NCBI GenBank assembly: GCA_025617745.1
Contig: CM046872.1
Coordinates: 496,001-560,000 of the forward strand
Length of the DNA: 64,000 nt
From: Heliocidaris erythrogramma
Taxonomy: Eukaryota > Echinodermata > Echinoidea > Camarodonta > Echinometridae
Direction of reading: 5' to 3'
The notes under the pieces are model-generated. The model made no database searches. It was not told where the DNA came from and worked only from the letters and a program-made list of their open reading frames with translations. The stretch's first letter is position 1, and each line of letters begins with the position of its first letter. Both the position numbers and the translations under genes were made by a program. Of the stretch, positions 1-12,181 are shown in pieces.

Positions 1-6
1 AATTTG

Positions 7-1566
7 CTAATGATTACAGTCAAAAACCTCATTTAATGCAGATACAAGTATAACCTTAATTTCTGGCCAAAAAGTTTGATAAAATTCTATACTCAAGCCA
101 TCGCTTCCCGGTGATTTATTTTTATTGAAATCAAAAATAACTTTTTTACACTCTGGTTCAGTTAATGGTCCCTCACACAAATCTGCTTGATCGTCAGATA
201 ATTGTGGAAGTTGTAAGTCAGAAAAATATCCTGCTAAGTCTTGCTTACAGATTTCGGAGCTATATAGCCCTGAATAATAACTATGCACATATTTTCGTAT
301 GTGTTGCTGATTTGTTATATTTCTACTCTTATCATTACGTAATAACAAAATAGAATTATCAATATTTCTCTTTTCTAATGACATAAAATATCTTGAGTTT
401 CTTTCACCTTCCTCAAACCAATTCACTCTAGACCTAATAATTGAACCCATACATTTTTGTTTATATATTTGTTCTAATTGTTCAATGGTTTTTTCATAAT
501 CATTTACAATTTCTTCCATAATCTTATCTTTTGTGTTCCACATTCTTTCGTTTATCTTGAATAGTTTTTCTTCTAAAACACTGGTTTCATTCATACTCTT
601 TTTCTTATTTTGAGCATATCTAATTGAGTATCCTCGTATTCTAATTTTACATAATTCCCACGTTCCCCGCCAGGACATGAAAAATTCTTTCTTTTCTTGA
701 ACTTTATCAGCTATAATCTTTCTTATCTCTTCACAATAATCATCATTTGTCAGTAAATCTGAATTCAATTTCCAAACGCCAGGACCTCTTTTAGTCCCTT
801 CCCTCTTGATTGTCATGGTAACAGCGTTATGATCACTATTAACTGATGGTCTTATATCAGTTTTAAGAATTTTATTTTTTAGTTCTTTGCTGATTAATAC
901 CATATCAATTCTTGATGCTATGTGCAAATATTTATTACGCCATGTAAATTGTCTTTTGTCAACATGAAATTTTCTCCAAATATCAACAAGATGTTGCTTT
1001 TTGATAAGCTGTTTTAAGGAACGAGGGGTTTTGTATTTGCTTCTTACATTAAATGTATCAACACTTGAATTTAACACACAGTTGAAGTCTCCGCCCATAA
1101 TCAAATGTGATTGCACATCTTTTGCACAGAACTTTTGTTTTAGTGCATTATGAACATCTTTGAAAAATACCTCTCTTTTTAAATGGATATTGGGGGCGTA
1201 AATATTGACAATTACATATTTAAACGATTGTATTTCACATTCTATAATGAGAAATCTCCCACTGTGATCTTTATATTCAGATAGATATTTTATTTCTGTT
1301 TGTTTTTTAAACAATACTGCTACTCCACGTGCATTAGTATTACCGTGGTTGAAAAATGCCATACCATTCCATTCAGTTCGTATTATATTTTCCATGTCTT
1401 TAGCCCAATGAGTTTCTTGGATTAAAACAATATCGGCGTTTTGTTTTTTAAACCATCTAAAACACATTTGCCTTTTCAATTTATTTCGTAGTCCGTTACA
1501 ATTTTGCGAAATTGCTAGTAGCGACGTCGTCATAGTTTTGACACTCTTTCGTTGATGTTCCATCAT
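7..1566 (-). CDS. LINE ORF2, N-terminal part: AP endonuclease plus start of reverse transcriptase
   Basis: A 519-residue frame running off toward the left edge. The first ~240 residues form an apurinic/apyrimidinic-type endonuclease: SQNCNGLR near the start, LIQETHW (catalytic Glu), VNIYAPN, GGDFNCVL (Asp/Asn), SRIDMVLIS, and the terminal SDHNAV His motif. A linker with RVNWFEEGERNSRYF follows, then NKSPGSDGLSIEFY, the first conserved block of L1/Tx1-type reverse transcriptases. The family role is nicking the target and priming reverse transcription (established for L1-like elements). The frame meets a TAG at 7-9, immediately after the start of the RT domain, so this copy is dead unless that is a sequencing error. 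The remaining RT and 3' end lie outside the window. The start at 1566 follows the upstream ORF1 stop. Confidence 0.9.
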   Translation of the reverse strand: MMEHQRKSVKTMTTSLLAISQNCNGLRNKLKRQMCFRWFKKQNADIVLIQETHWAKDMENIIRTEWNGMAFFNHGNTNARGVAVLFKKQTEIKYLSEYKDHSGRFLIIECEIQSFKYVIVNIYAPNIHLKREVFFKDVHNALKQKFCAKDVQSHLIMGGDFNCVLNSSVDTFNVRSKYKTPRSLKQLIKKQHLVDIWRKFHVDKRQFTWRNKYLHIASRIDMVLISKELKNKILKTDIRPSVNSDHNAVTMTIKREGTKRGPGVWKLNSDLLTNDDYCEEIRKIIADKVQEKKEFFMSWRGTWELCKIRIRGYSIRYAQNKKKSMNETSVLEEKLFKINERMWNTKDKIMEEIVNDYEKTIEQLEQIYKQKCMGSIIRSRVNWFEEGERNSRYFMSLEKRNIDNSILLLRNDKSRNITNQQHIRKYVHSYYSGLYSSEICKQDLAGYFSDLQLPQLSDDQADLCEGPLTEPECKKVIFDFNKNKSPGSDGLSIEFYQTFWPEIKVILVSALNEVFDCNH

Positions 1567-1601
1567 TTATCACAAAACTTTCCGAAAATGAAGTTCTTTA
1601 A

Positions 1602-1735
1602 TCACAATTTTTTCCCATTTTTGCGTTTTCGCTTCCTGCCTTTTTTTGTATGACGTAGATTAGCATTCGCTCGGTTCGTTGATTGTAATGTAGCTTCAGA
1701 GAGCTCGTCTTCTGTGTTTTCTTCTGATTCATTTA
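1602..1735 (-). pseudogene. C-terminal end of LINE ORF1, 5'-truncated
   Basis: On the minus strand, just upstream of the endonuclease frame, an open stretch reads as an acidic segment (ESEENTEDELSE) followed by a Lys/Arg-rich end (KKGRKRKRKNGKK) and a TGA at 1604-1602. Position, charge pattern and the ~35-bp gap to ORF2 fit the tail of an ORF1 nucleic-acid-binding protein. Upstream the sequence becomes the transposon shared with 54400, so the LINE is truncated at about 1735. Too short for the endonuclease-style certainty; inferred from context. Confidence 0.5.
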
Positions 1736-2418
1736 GGTAGATTGTAGATTTGATTTTTTTTCAATTTATACTTTCAAAAACATTTGAATTAAAATGTTAA
1801 AATAAGATGTTATGTTCAATAATATTGTTGAATGATTTTTATAATTTTCAAGAGAAAAAAGATTAAAATGGTTCTAAATTCATCATTTTACTTTACTATA
1901 CAATAATATTTATTTGTGAGGTTGCTAACGTTTTCCTGCTATATTTCGCTGCTACTGCACTGTATTTCGATTTCGATCCATGTCCGTACCGCGTACCGTA
2001 CCGTGTGCATACCGTGTACATTATTGCTACATAATTATACAGTTCTCTCTCTCGATCTGACCGCCTAAGTAGACTCAGAGTCGGAGCTCGACGATGGATC
2101 AATCAAGGTTTGTTTTTAGTTATAAATTTAGATTAACTTATTTTAAATGATGATGAAACAAATTTGGCAATCCAGGGTAATAAAATTAAAAATAGAGAGA
2201 GCTGTTACTAGTGTTGTTACTGTTACTGTAACGTTAATTTGTTCAATTAAAAAAAAATTGTTCGGATGCTGGATGGAGCGATGATGATCATGATGATGGA
2301 TGGGGGATCAGATTCGGATGACCGGACACTTAACAAAAATGAAAAAATAAGGCGGCTGGGACATAAGGAATTCTTGTCGTGATAATCATCATCGATATAT
2401 TTTTCTATAAATAATATC

Positions 2419-2805
2419 GGGCAAACCCAAAATAGGGGCAGGTCGGCGTACGCGTGCCATGTTTTACAGTGCGGAGATCGGCAGAGGCAAAAATGACTTT
2501 ACACATGTAACAAGTTCATACTAGGCCTAATCAAGTTCAAAATCAAGTTCAAAACAACTTCCAAATATATTTCAAATCAAGTAATTAATGCTGTGATAAT
2601 CATATTGTCCTCTTGACTTTCAGATTTGTAGTTGTTTGATTAAAATCATAACGATTTTGGCCAGAACTGGAGTCAACCTCGCAAATGTTTCATCGCTGAA
2701 TCTGGTACAAGATCGTCGCCGCCGCCGCCGCCGCTGGGCTACATTTGCTTGCACACAAATGAATACAGCACGCGCAGACCGGCCCCTATTCTCCGGGTTT
2801 GCCTA
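2419..2805. mobile_element. Nested MITE with 8-bp TSD inside copy A
   Basis: Ends read GGGCAAACCC and GGGTTTGCC, extended by imperfect inverted similarity (AATAGGGGC next to GGTCGGCG on one side; its complement on the other). Both sides carry ATAATATC (2411-2418 and 2806-2813), an 8-bp target duplication typical of hAT-like elements. The same insertion occurs in copy B (~53150-53563), so it predates the split of the two copies. Contains a short (GCC)n run near 2716. Confidence 0.65.
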
Positions 2806-4754
2806 ATAATATCGTCTAAGTTAGATCAAAATAGGTCTAACTTAGGCCTAACATTAACAAAGTTAGGCCCTAACGTTAACCATAATGATAAATGTATTTG
2901 TAACTTGTAACTTTTCACAAACTTGAGACAAGGTCCAACTCAAAGGCAAGCATGATGATGTTTTATTTTTTTTTAATTTCAAGAGAGAGAGAGTGGGTTC
3001 ATATTTAGTCTTGATTCTACTATTTGTAGACCAGAATCAAAGCACTTTTAATGAGAGGTAATAATACATCTCCACAGAGTAATATATCATATGGATGGCC
3101 TTTGTTGTTTCACTCAGTGACTTTCAGTAAACACATTCATTTGTCTCATGTTGACTTTGATTGCCCTCAGATAAAATGGCAAGGAACTAACTTGTGGCTG
3201 ATCTACTTGAAGATCTAATAGAGACTAATTTTAGAGGTCTACATAACTCAACAACTGTTGGAGGTGCCGGATGAAGTGGAAAATCCTACTATAAAAGACT
3301 TTGATGAGACGTGAGAAATAAACAGGTAGGTCTAGACCTAACTAGTTGGACCTAGACTTAATAATACCAAGGAGTTACCACAGGGTAATACAGCTAAAAA
3401 TTATAGGTCTGGTAATGGTTGTGGATCCAGAATCGGTTTACTTGGGGGGGGGGGGAGTTTTTAGTTTACATTGTCCAACCAAAACAGCAACAACAACAAA
3501 AGAATTCTGAGAGAATGGACATTTCATTTGTCCTTTTCCTTTATCCACCACTGAGATCTGTTTTCTTCAGTGTAATATTAAATTAGCTGTTTTAGTGTCT
3601 TTAAAAATCAATTATGACATCTTTAGGGAATGTTCAGGGTGATGTCAGTAAAAATATAATTTTTAGTCCCCCTTAATTATTATATTAAACATTTTATTAA
3701 TTAATGCAAACAGAAACAAAACAAAATAAGATGGTTGAATACATTACACTTTTATTAAATTCCACAAATATTTTAGGATGGATTGTACATGCAGTTAGTA
3801 TTTATCCTCTTTGAAAAGATCACGAGGGTGAGGATGAGCGTATCTCATTTTTTTTTTCTTAATACATAATAATGCTTCTCTACACGACTCTCCTTCATCT
3901 ATTTTACAGATGATGATGAAGATGAAGGCTTACCGCTGAGAATGAAGACAAATTCTGAGAGGAACAAATAAATTCTTAGCTGCTCCAGTTTTGCATGGTA
4001 GGTCTATGCTGTAAGAGTAAGATTGCTATCAGGAGTGTCAATCCGTTTTTGGATTGGGGGGGGGGGGCAAAATGATATATTTGCCCTCTCAATATTATCG
4101 GGGGGGGGGGGGGGCAACTGCCATTGCATAATCGACGCCCCTGGTTGTTATAAGTACCTCAATACAATCTAGGTACACATATTTTTCTTCACATAAACAT
4201 ACCAACTGAATTTTCTTGAGACTTTACTAATTTGGTTGCTTTTGAATAGCCTTGAAAATTTTATGTGTCCAACTTATTTCCTCTTTAAATAGTTTTGAGA
4301 ATTCACACTTATTATTCCATTTCATAAAAAGAGTTGATGCTAACTGTGTTAATAGGAAGCTCGAAGTTTCAGGGTTTTATTTTAATTCTAACTGTTGCTT
4401 GTTTAATTATGAAATACACAATGGATGCTATTGTCTAAAATCTTTCCTCTTTTCTTTCGACAGATATGGATTTCTACTTCAGCTCTTCTGTGGAATAGCC
4501 CCCTGCTTTGATCAACTTGTATCTCTTCTGGGTCCGCTCGCTATTCAAAAGGACAGCTATTCATAGAAAACCACTATATTCATTTAACACACGTTATGAA
4601 GAGCAGTTCTTATGAATAGTTATGAATAATGGTAATTTGTCTATTCATTTAGTCACGCATTATGAATAAGCGGTCCTTATGAATAGCGAGGTTACCCCAT
4701 TTCTTCATATTAAAATCATATCTGGCTGACTGGCTTCAAGTATAATATTCATGT

Positions 4755-5035
4755 TGAGGTGTCGTGGTCTAGTGTATACATCATCAGACTGTGGATCATA
4801 TGGTTCACGGTTCGAATCCTGCCGCAGCGCTAATGGCAAAACAGTCATCTACATTAATTTTGTCACTCTCCACCCAGATGAAGTAAATGGGTACTGGTTG
4901 GGAGAAATTGCTTAAATGCCTTAGAGCCTTTCATCGCAGCTCGGCTAAAGCTGCAGTAATTAAAGGGCAGAGAGTATATTTGTATAGTAGTTGTGCTATA
5001 TAAATGGACATACATGTATATTATTATAATTAGAA
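4755..5035 (+). mobile_element. tRNA-derived SINE within copy A
   Basis: An A-box-like start (GGTGTCGTGGTCTAGTG) is followed by a perfect B box GGTTCGAATCC at 4809-4819. A ~180-bp body contains CACTCTCCACCCAG and AAATGGGTAC, and the tail reads GTGCTATATAAATG then TTATTAT. The same insertion sits in copy B in the matching orientation relative to the element. A relative lies at 31416. Confidence 0.85.
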
Positions 5036-6170
5036 TGACTGAACAGTTTAAAGTTCTTCAATTATATCTTGACCATTTTACCCACCCCCTCCCCATTTCA
5101 AATGTTGTAGTCGCATGCAGCCATTTTGTTACAGTAGCTCGTTAATGTGAGGAGGTCTTCCTCTTCTGTGTGGCCTATATAGTGAGATTACAGGGCCCCT
5201 AAATGATATTAAGATAAGCACTGCCAGGGCCACTCCTTTATTAAATCTGCCCGCAGTGTATCACAAATTAATAATAATCTTATCTGATTCTATGAATTTA
5301 TAAATTATTAAGTAAATTATTATTTTATTCATTATCTACTGAGAAAATCCATACTATTCAACACTTCATTTGACTTGAAACTATCTAATTGTGTGTTTCT
5401 CCTGCCTCTTTTTTATAGTTAGATTTATAATAATAGTAACATGCAATATACATGTACCAACCTAAAAGGAGATGGATCATTTAAAGAGTTCTTTTTTAGG
5501 AGTACAATTGTTGTCATTGGTGTGTGTTGAACAAAAATTAGATGGTCATTTACTTTTCTTCTTTGTAGGGGTGTAGTGGATAAATAATCTCTAAATTGTA
5601 ATTCAAATAATTTACTTCTTGGAAAGGGATTGAAATTAATAACGTATGATTCATTTAGATTGATTTTTTTTTTTTTTTATGCATGTACATAATTTGTACT
5701 CAGAGAATATTATTTGACAAGTCGGCTGTGATGGAACTATATTGTAATGTAGTATATGAAAAAAGTGTATGCAGATGAATTATATAAATTATGTTGGAAT
5801 TTTTAAAGGAGAAGAAGTAAACGTGTATTTAAGAAGTAAGACAATGTCTAAACTTCTCTAAGAACTGTCCTCATTTCTGCATGCAAGAAAATATTCATTA
5901 AAAAGTAAAAAAATATAAACGTATTTCTGAATTGACGTGTATAAACTATTGTACCTTAAATCTTGATTGTGAGAAAGATATACATGTAGTTGAAAATTAT
6001 TCTGTGAACATGATAAAGGTCCTTTCACATTATATCAATGAAATGAACCATATAGGGGAGGGGTGAATGAACCAGGACATGTGATCAATGTGTATGTATG
6101 AGATACAGAGGGAAGACAAAAAAGATGAGAAAAGGCGAAACTGAGAAGATATGGTGAAAAGGAAAGAGAG

Positions 6171-6453
6171 AAGGGGCGGATCCAGGGGGGCACTTCCGCC
6201 CCCTGCCCCCCCCCCCCCCTTTGGAAGAAAAGTATGCATTTTGTGCCCCCCTGTTAGAATGAATGACCTTTTTTTTTTCTTTTTTTTTTGGCTTGTCAGC
6301 AAATAATGGAAGGGAAACTGGACCCCCACCATAACCCCCCCCCCCCCCCCGAGCGACTTTTCGAGAAGCTGGCGAGACCAACAAAATACGGGTCTACCTT
6401 GACAAACCTTCATTTACGTGCCCCTCTTATACTCAATCCTGGATCCGCCCCTG
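6171..6453. mobile_element. hAT-like MITE (GGGGCGGATCCAGG termini) in copy A
   Basis: Ends read GGGGCGGATCCAGG and CCTGGATCCGCCCC, enclosing long C/G homopolymers and poly-T. The matching insertion in copy B is at 48314-48662. The two frames read across it (6030-6413, 6085-6384) are Gly/Pro/Lys low-complexity artefacts of the homopolymers, not genes. Confidence 0.6.
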
Positions 6454-6798
6454 GGTGAGGTCTGAATAGAAGTGGTGGCGATGTCAAATTAAATTTAGCT
6501 TAACCCCTCCTCTAAAAATAATAATGAAATAGGTTAATAAGTGAATATATGCATACATAAATACACACTTAATATTAATAATATTGATTATTAATTAATT
6601 TTTAAAAAATATTTGAATAAATGAATAAAAAATAATACAAAAAATAAATCATGAATAACCAAGAATTAATGAATAGAATTATTTAAAACTTTTTATACAA
6701 GATAATATGAATTGAATTCATGTCGAAATTTCCAATTTCCAATTAAATTCCCTGCAGCAAGAATCACTGGTTTTGCCTTTAACGTTGTTGTTGTTGCT

Positions 6799-6832
<34 letters not shown>

Positions 6833-7497
6833 GGATGTGTTTAGCCGTTATCATAAATTATGAAATATTCATACCCTGACAGCACAACTATATACACGTC
6901 CTCGGGCACGTCCAGTGCAGCGAGATGGTATGACGCTCGGTACCTTTCCCTCGCCTTGCCCAGCCGCCTACGCTGACGCTAGCTAGACTTTATACCGTCA
7001 ACGAGGTCAGCAGACGACGCATTCATTGATTCCGCATTTTGATGGATCAGCGAATGGATTTTATTTAATTTCAGCAGTACGCCCGCAGCGGGAGAGAGGT
7101 TACCCCTATCCCGAAATGCATTGCGAGTGGTCACAAAATCAGCTTGCCGAAAACGTCATGAATTTAGCACACTGGTACAATCCCTGATCACAAAGGTGCC
7201 TATTTACGATAAGATTATAGATTATAGAAATAAAATTTACACGGTATCATGAATAGAATAATGTTTCAAATAATGTATTCTTGCATTATATATTTTTTTT
7301 AAAATCTGTATCTATTCATAGTATCTCCTTTTGTCTTCATGTCGCTATCAATCCGTCATTGTATTACTTCGATTTATGGTTTTGTTGGCATGCCTACCAA
7401 AATGTGAGCGCACTTCAACTGCATGCGCGTAAGAAGTGAACCTTCCTCATAGCAAGACTGCAAAGTGTTGCCGCCCTCTACGTTCGTTGATTTAAAC

Positions 7498-8499
7498 TAA
7501 TTGAGTGCAGGATGCTAAACTTTTGGATGAGAATAATCTGAAGCAAATCATCGAAATTGTCCCATACTGTATATGATATTCTGAAAATAATGTTTGATCT
7601 GGATATTTATCAAAACCCATGGGTAATAAAAGTTAGGAATACATTGGATAAATTAGGTTTATCTTACCTTTGGTTAGATAATCAGTCAATAGATCCACGA
7701 TGGTTCAAAGCAACAATTAAAACACGTCTAGATGATATATATTTTCAAAATTGGCATGCTGAAATGTTTAGTAATTCGCTGTGCTTAAACTATCGCATAT
7801 TCAAAGAAAATTGTCACTGTGAAATATCTCTTCTAAAATTGCCTTTCAAATATAGGATTACTTAAACGAAATTCCGCTGTGGAAACCACCGTCTACCAGT
7901 AGTATCTGGAAGATATGCAGGTATTGAACGATCACAAAGAACTTGCAATATCTGTGATACAACAAAGCTTGTGATGAATTCCATTACTTGTTTGAATGCC
8001 CTGCATTTCTTAAAGAAAGAAACAAGTATATTGATGATTGCTATAAAAGCCCTCCAAATGCAATAAAAATGTACAAATTATTCAATTCTCCCAAAATTTC
8101 AACATTAATAAAGTTATCATAATTTTGTAGCATCATAATGAATAAGTTCAAACAATAAAGGACAACGCATTCTAATAACATTTGGGAAGATGAATTTATG
8201 TATATATTACTTTTGGAAATTTATTTCCTGTGCCAAAATTTAGTATCAAAAATTCTACTTTCACTTTCACTTCCTATCATTGTTAATATTTTCCCTTTAA
8301 TCGGTGCCTTTGTCATTGCAATTCCAGCTATTCAATCCAAGTCGATGTTATCTATCCGCCTGATCATTTCTTTGCACATCTTTTTTTTTGTGTGTTTTGT
8401 TTTGTTTTGTTTTGTTTTTGTTTACAGTTATATTTGTTTTCATTTATTTAAGTAATTTATGTAATCATTTATTTATCACTATAATATGATTAGTGATAA

Positions 8500-8530
<31 letters not shown>

Positions 8531-9208
8531 TATTCTTATTATCATCATCATTATTATTATTATATTATCATTTTCTTTTTTATTATTATTAATATCATTA
8601 TTACTACCATTATCATTATTATAATTAGGCCTACTATTATAATGATAATTATTATTATTGTTGTTGTTGTTATCATCACCATCATTATTATTATTTGATT
8701 TATTTTATGTTATCTATTTATCTACTCTTTATTTTCTTCTCTCTCGTTCTCTTTCCTTTTCTTTTTCTTTTCTTTTTCTTTTTTTCCCCCTCTCATCAAT
8801 CAATTTAGTGGCACATTTGCTCCTTCGACGGGTGCTCCGGTCTTAATTTCACCGAGGACGTAGGGGTTATAGTTAGGGTTGTGGTGGGGGTTTCAGTTTG
8901 GAACTGGGAGGAGAATGAGGTTGGGGTTGAGTTTGTGGCTGGGTTTTATGTTTAATATGTGAATGTTCCATAGGAGCAGTTGTCGCCGGAGCAAATGTCA
9001 TGGAATCATCAATTTGCACACTTTATGTAATATTTATATTTCTTATCTCATTATTCTGTAAATAACTTATTGTAAATACCTTGTTAATACACTAACTTTA
9101 TTGTGAAATGATATTGTATATGTTACGTTCTATGATTAGTGTCCCCAATACCCAAACGAGGGTGACATGGGTCCAATAAAATCATTGTCATTGTCATTGT
9201 CATTGTCA
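7498..9208 (+). mobile_element. 3' end of an L1/Tx1-like LINE with hexamer tail
   Basis: A decayed ORF2 C-terminus (7557-8125) is followed by ~1 kb of AT-rich 3' UTR that includes a (TTA)n run at 8498-8700. It ends AATAAAATC then (ATTGTC)n at about 9175-9208, a tandem hexamer tail of the kind made by target-primed reverse transcription. It abuts the TIR end of transposon copy A, so copy A probably inserted into this LINE or beside it. Confidence 0.7.
7557..8125 (+). pseudogene. Decayed LINE ORF2 C-terminal domain with CCHC-like knuckle
   Basis: An uninterrupted frame covers 7557-7865 (DLDIYQNPW, WFKATIKTRLDDIYFQNW, KLPFKYRIT), then a stop. The homologous reading continues in another frame with TKFRCGNHRLP, CNICDTT and then FHYLFECPAFLKERNKY, the C-x2-C...H-x4-C knuckle region seen near the C-terminus of many invertebrate LINE ORF2 proteins. 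At least two frame breaks make it non-functional. Confidence 0.7.
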
Positions 9209-9211
9209 TTA

Positions 9212-10855
9212 GTTATGTTCACACGTAGTACAGAGCATCGATGCTATGTTAGCATCGATGCTATGTAAGTTTCAAAAATATTTCCAGTACGTTCAGACAG
9301 GCCGTGATCGACTTGCTTCTATCACCCACTCGTGACTATTCATCGCTCACCCGCTGCCAAAACAATAATTACTGCGCCACACAGAGTGACCCGAGTATAA
9401 TTGGTATGCATGGTCAAACGCGCGGAAGTTTGTGTACAGGGGTCATATGATGCGAAGCTTTTGTTTTGAATAATATTTTATTTGTCTTCATAAATCAACA
9501 TAATAACACAATAACAATTTATTTGTAATATCGTAATAAAATCAAGTAGCAAATACATGTGTTATAATACTTAATTTTAAATAAACCTTGTACATGTCAA
9601 AATTGACTGAACTCCAATCTTCAGAAAAAAGTTTTGCGGTACAACCATGTTAGTTGGAATAGCTCCACGTTCCGGTCAGAATGCTCTGGCCGTCGTCAGG
9701 AAAATCTTATGCCAAAATAAAACACATGCATGCACACTATATTGTCTGGTAAGCACATGTAAATCAATATCTAAAGACCACATCATACTTTAGTTAAGGT
9801 CTGATTCTGAAAGAGCAGATTCTCAGCTTTAAAATGATATATAACTCGTTGGATGCTCATAACTCAATGTACAAAGAGAAGAATGCACAGTCCCTCATAA
9901 TGTTACTTCTTAATAAGGGTTTAAAGTTTGCAGTCTATTGAAGCACTCTGACTTGCAAAGTGTTGTGTTAAGGTGACAAATGGAGGATTAGAACTCAATG
10001 ATTATCAGATTGTCCTAAAACTTAGTGCACAAGTATCAATGCAAGAACTTACTCCGGGAGATTTATGGGAGATTAAAATGAGACAAGTCAGGGTCGTGAA
10101 AAAGAAAAGTAATACAACAAAATCCAGAGAAGACACACGTAAGTCTGATAAAAAGCTGTCAAAAATACCACTTCTAGATTGTTTGGTGCCTCCACATTTT
10201 AGATTACTTAGAAAAAAGTATACTCTTTCAGGAAATACCCAAAACTAAAATTTGACCATGCATGCCAACCAAAACACATTGATCGAGCTCTAACTGAAAA
10301 TCACACAGTGCGACTTTTGGGTGGTTTTGTGGTGCCTGGTCATAATATATAAAAAAGAAAAAGATAAAAAGAAGGAACCAAAAAAAACAAGCAAACAACA
10401 AAACAACCCCTTCCTTACCACACAGTATACACATTAACCTACTTACCCCTATATACATCACATTACATTACAGTACCAGATGAAACAGACAGAATGATAA
10501 TAGAAAAAAGTAAGGAAGAGGGTACATCACATGAATACATACATTGCATTATATTATAGCACCACATGAAACAGACAGAACTACAATAGCAGCGAGTGAA
10601 GATAGCAGCGATTGCGCTCACATTACAAATAGTCACAAGCGCGGTGGGTGGTCTACCGCAAAGCGTCGATGTTTTGTCGCTGGATCCTGAGATTTACTCC
10701 TGCTAAACTCGCTGCAAGAATAGTTTGGAAACTCGCTTCTATCTCGTGACTATCTGCGTTCAGACAGCTTTTTGGTTTCGACACTATCTGGTCTTCACCA
10801 AAATAGCATCGACACCTCGATAGCATCGATGCTATCGCTCTACGTGTGAACGTAC
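9212..10855. mobile_element. TIR element with GCATCGATGC palindromes, inserted in LINE hexamer tail
   Basis: The left end reads GTTATGTTCACACGTAG and the right end, complemented, GGTACGTTCACACGTAG. Both ends carry repeated AGCATCGATGCT palindromes within ~70 bp. The LINE's ATTGTCA hexamer tail is present on both sides (before 9210 and at 10857-10863), consistent with a 7-8 bp target duplication. The longest frame inside (9973-10248) is Lys/Ser-rich with no domain I recognise. Confidence 0.6.
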
Positions 10856-10863
10856 CTATTGTC

Positions 10864-11254
10864 ACCAAACAGATGCGCGTGCGCGTACAAATTTGGGTCA
10901 TATCAGGGTCATTTGTATCATGCACTTATTACGAACTTGTCCAGAACCTGGCCGATTTTATTCGATGCCCTTCCCCCTTAAACGCTTTCTTTGCCCTACA
11001 GAGGGCGATACCCCATAATAATAAAATCTATCCATACAGAGAGTCCTGACATTGGAGGTCGCTTGTGATTGGTCAGTCATTTCATGGAGCTTCAAAAAGC
11101 TCCCTCTCATAGAAAGTGAAAGGGAACTACTGGGAGCTCCATGATCCGCCATTTTTAAACAAAATAATGAACTTCCCCACTGATTCACTTTCCCCGAAAA
11201 AAAAATCGAGGTAGGGAAAATCTGCGTGTGCGTATATAAATCTATATGCATGCT
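10864..11254. other. Intergenic DNA, nothing recognised
   Basis: Between two transposons. Short overlapping frames on both strands lack any family motif and any splice context. I see no RNA gene or regulatory structure. Confidence 0.4.
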
Positions 11255-11258
11255 TTAA

Positions 11259-12181
11259 AGATCACATTACAAGAAAATCACAAATATGGCAATTAATGCA
11301 ATGATGGCAATCGTATAAGTTTTATGTCAACTGCGTATTTGATGATTATGAAAACAACATAAATAAAAGCTCTTCTAAGCATCTGGAATATCCGAGGATT
11401 CGCCAGAAATATAACGATGTTTTGAAGTCGTCACACTAGGGATCGATCCTGCTTAAGCAGATGACGTCCTATAATGAATGAACGTAATTGCAATGCAATT
11501 ATTTATCAAATTATAAAGAGTTTGGTATATTTCAAACATGACCTTATTTCACACCATTCTAAAAGGGAAAGTGAAACTGATTCTGACAACTAAAACTGTT
11601 TGATTGTAAATACACAGGAGAAGGGTCAGTGATCAATGAAATAAACCCCATTTTCAAATTGAAAAGCCCTCCGTATAAAAACACGGATGGTATTCGTTCC
11701 CTCTTGAAACGCCAAACATGCCCCGGTGCAAGCAGCTGAAAATACAATGGCGTCTTATTTTGTTTACAAGTGACTGATTCCTTTATTTTTTTAACGCTGC
11801 ATTTTTCATCAAAATAATACCATACACGAAGTTAAGAGTGAGGCAACAGACTAACATTGAGACTGACGCTAGTCAAGTAAGAGAAATAAGTGAAGAGGAG
11901 ATGACAAAAAAGGCACTGAAAATGTGTAAGATGTTATGGGACATCGTCTGCTTAGACAGGACTGGCCCCTGGTGTGTCGTCACACATCTCAGCAGCGTTC
12001 GAGGAGCTCTTCCGCTGCTATATCGGGGGCTGTATTTTACCGTATTATAATTGATAATAATCATTACTTCAAATGTTTCCAAGCGTTGAATTTGGATAAC
12101 CTTGTTTAATTTATGCCATATATGCAATAAAAAGTATTAAGCCAATATTTACTTCCATGGAATTTTCTTGTAATGTGATCT
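11259..12181. mobile_element. TTAA-flanked TIR element, copy 1
   Basis: Terminal repeats AGATCACATTACAAGAAAAT and its complement are flanked by TTAA (11255-11258 and 12182-12185), the duplication typical of piggyBac and Kolobok elements. A second copy in the same orientation lies at 55053-55984. Internal frames (e.g. 11838-12050) carry no transposase motif; the element is probably non-autonomous. Confidence 0.75.

Larger units (their letters stand above)
1..1740 (-). mobile_element. 5'-truncated L1/Tx1-like LINE inserted in transposon copy A
   Basis: The LINE 5' break lies at about 1734, exactly where homology between copy A and copy B (ending ~54400) begins. Copy B continues for a further ~94 bp to its TIR end; copy A lacks that piece inside the window. 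The simplest reading is a LINE insertion ~94 bp from the distal end of copy A, with the rest of copy A lying to the left of position 1. The 3' end and target duplication cannot be seen. Confidence 0.7.
1734..7489 (-). mobile_element. Large apparently non-coding TIR transposon, copy A (distal end cut by LINE)
   Basis: Near-collinear in reverse orientation with 47296-54400. Shared landmarks include the GGCAAACCC MITE, the paired poly-G block near 4030-4110, the tRNA-derived SINE, the CAGGGGCGG MITE and the 57-bp end repeat. Its proximal end (to 7489) carries the same end sequence, ending ACGTTCGTTG, as both ends of copy B. The next eight bases are ATTTAAAC, different from copy B's flank, so this is an independent insertion. 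The only open frame of note is ~104 codons (4252-4566), with no recognisable domain, so the element looks non-autonomous. Copy A lacks several insertions found in copy B, which identifies those as later events. Confidence 0.8.

Noticed and set aside
6030..6413. Gly/Pro/Lys-rich minus-strand frames
   Set aside because: They read through G, C and T homopolymers of a MITE; the matching region of copy B (48279-48780) behaves the same way.
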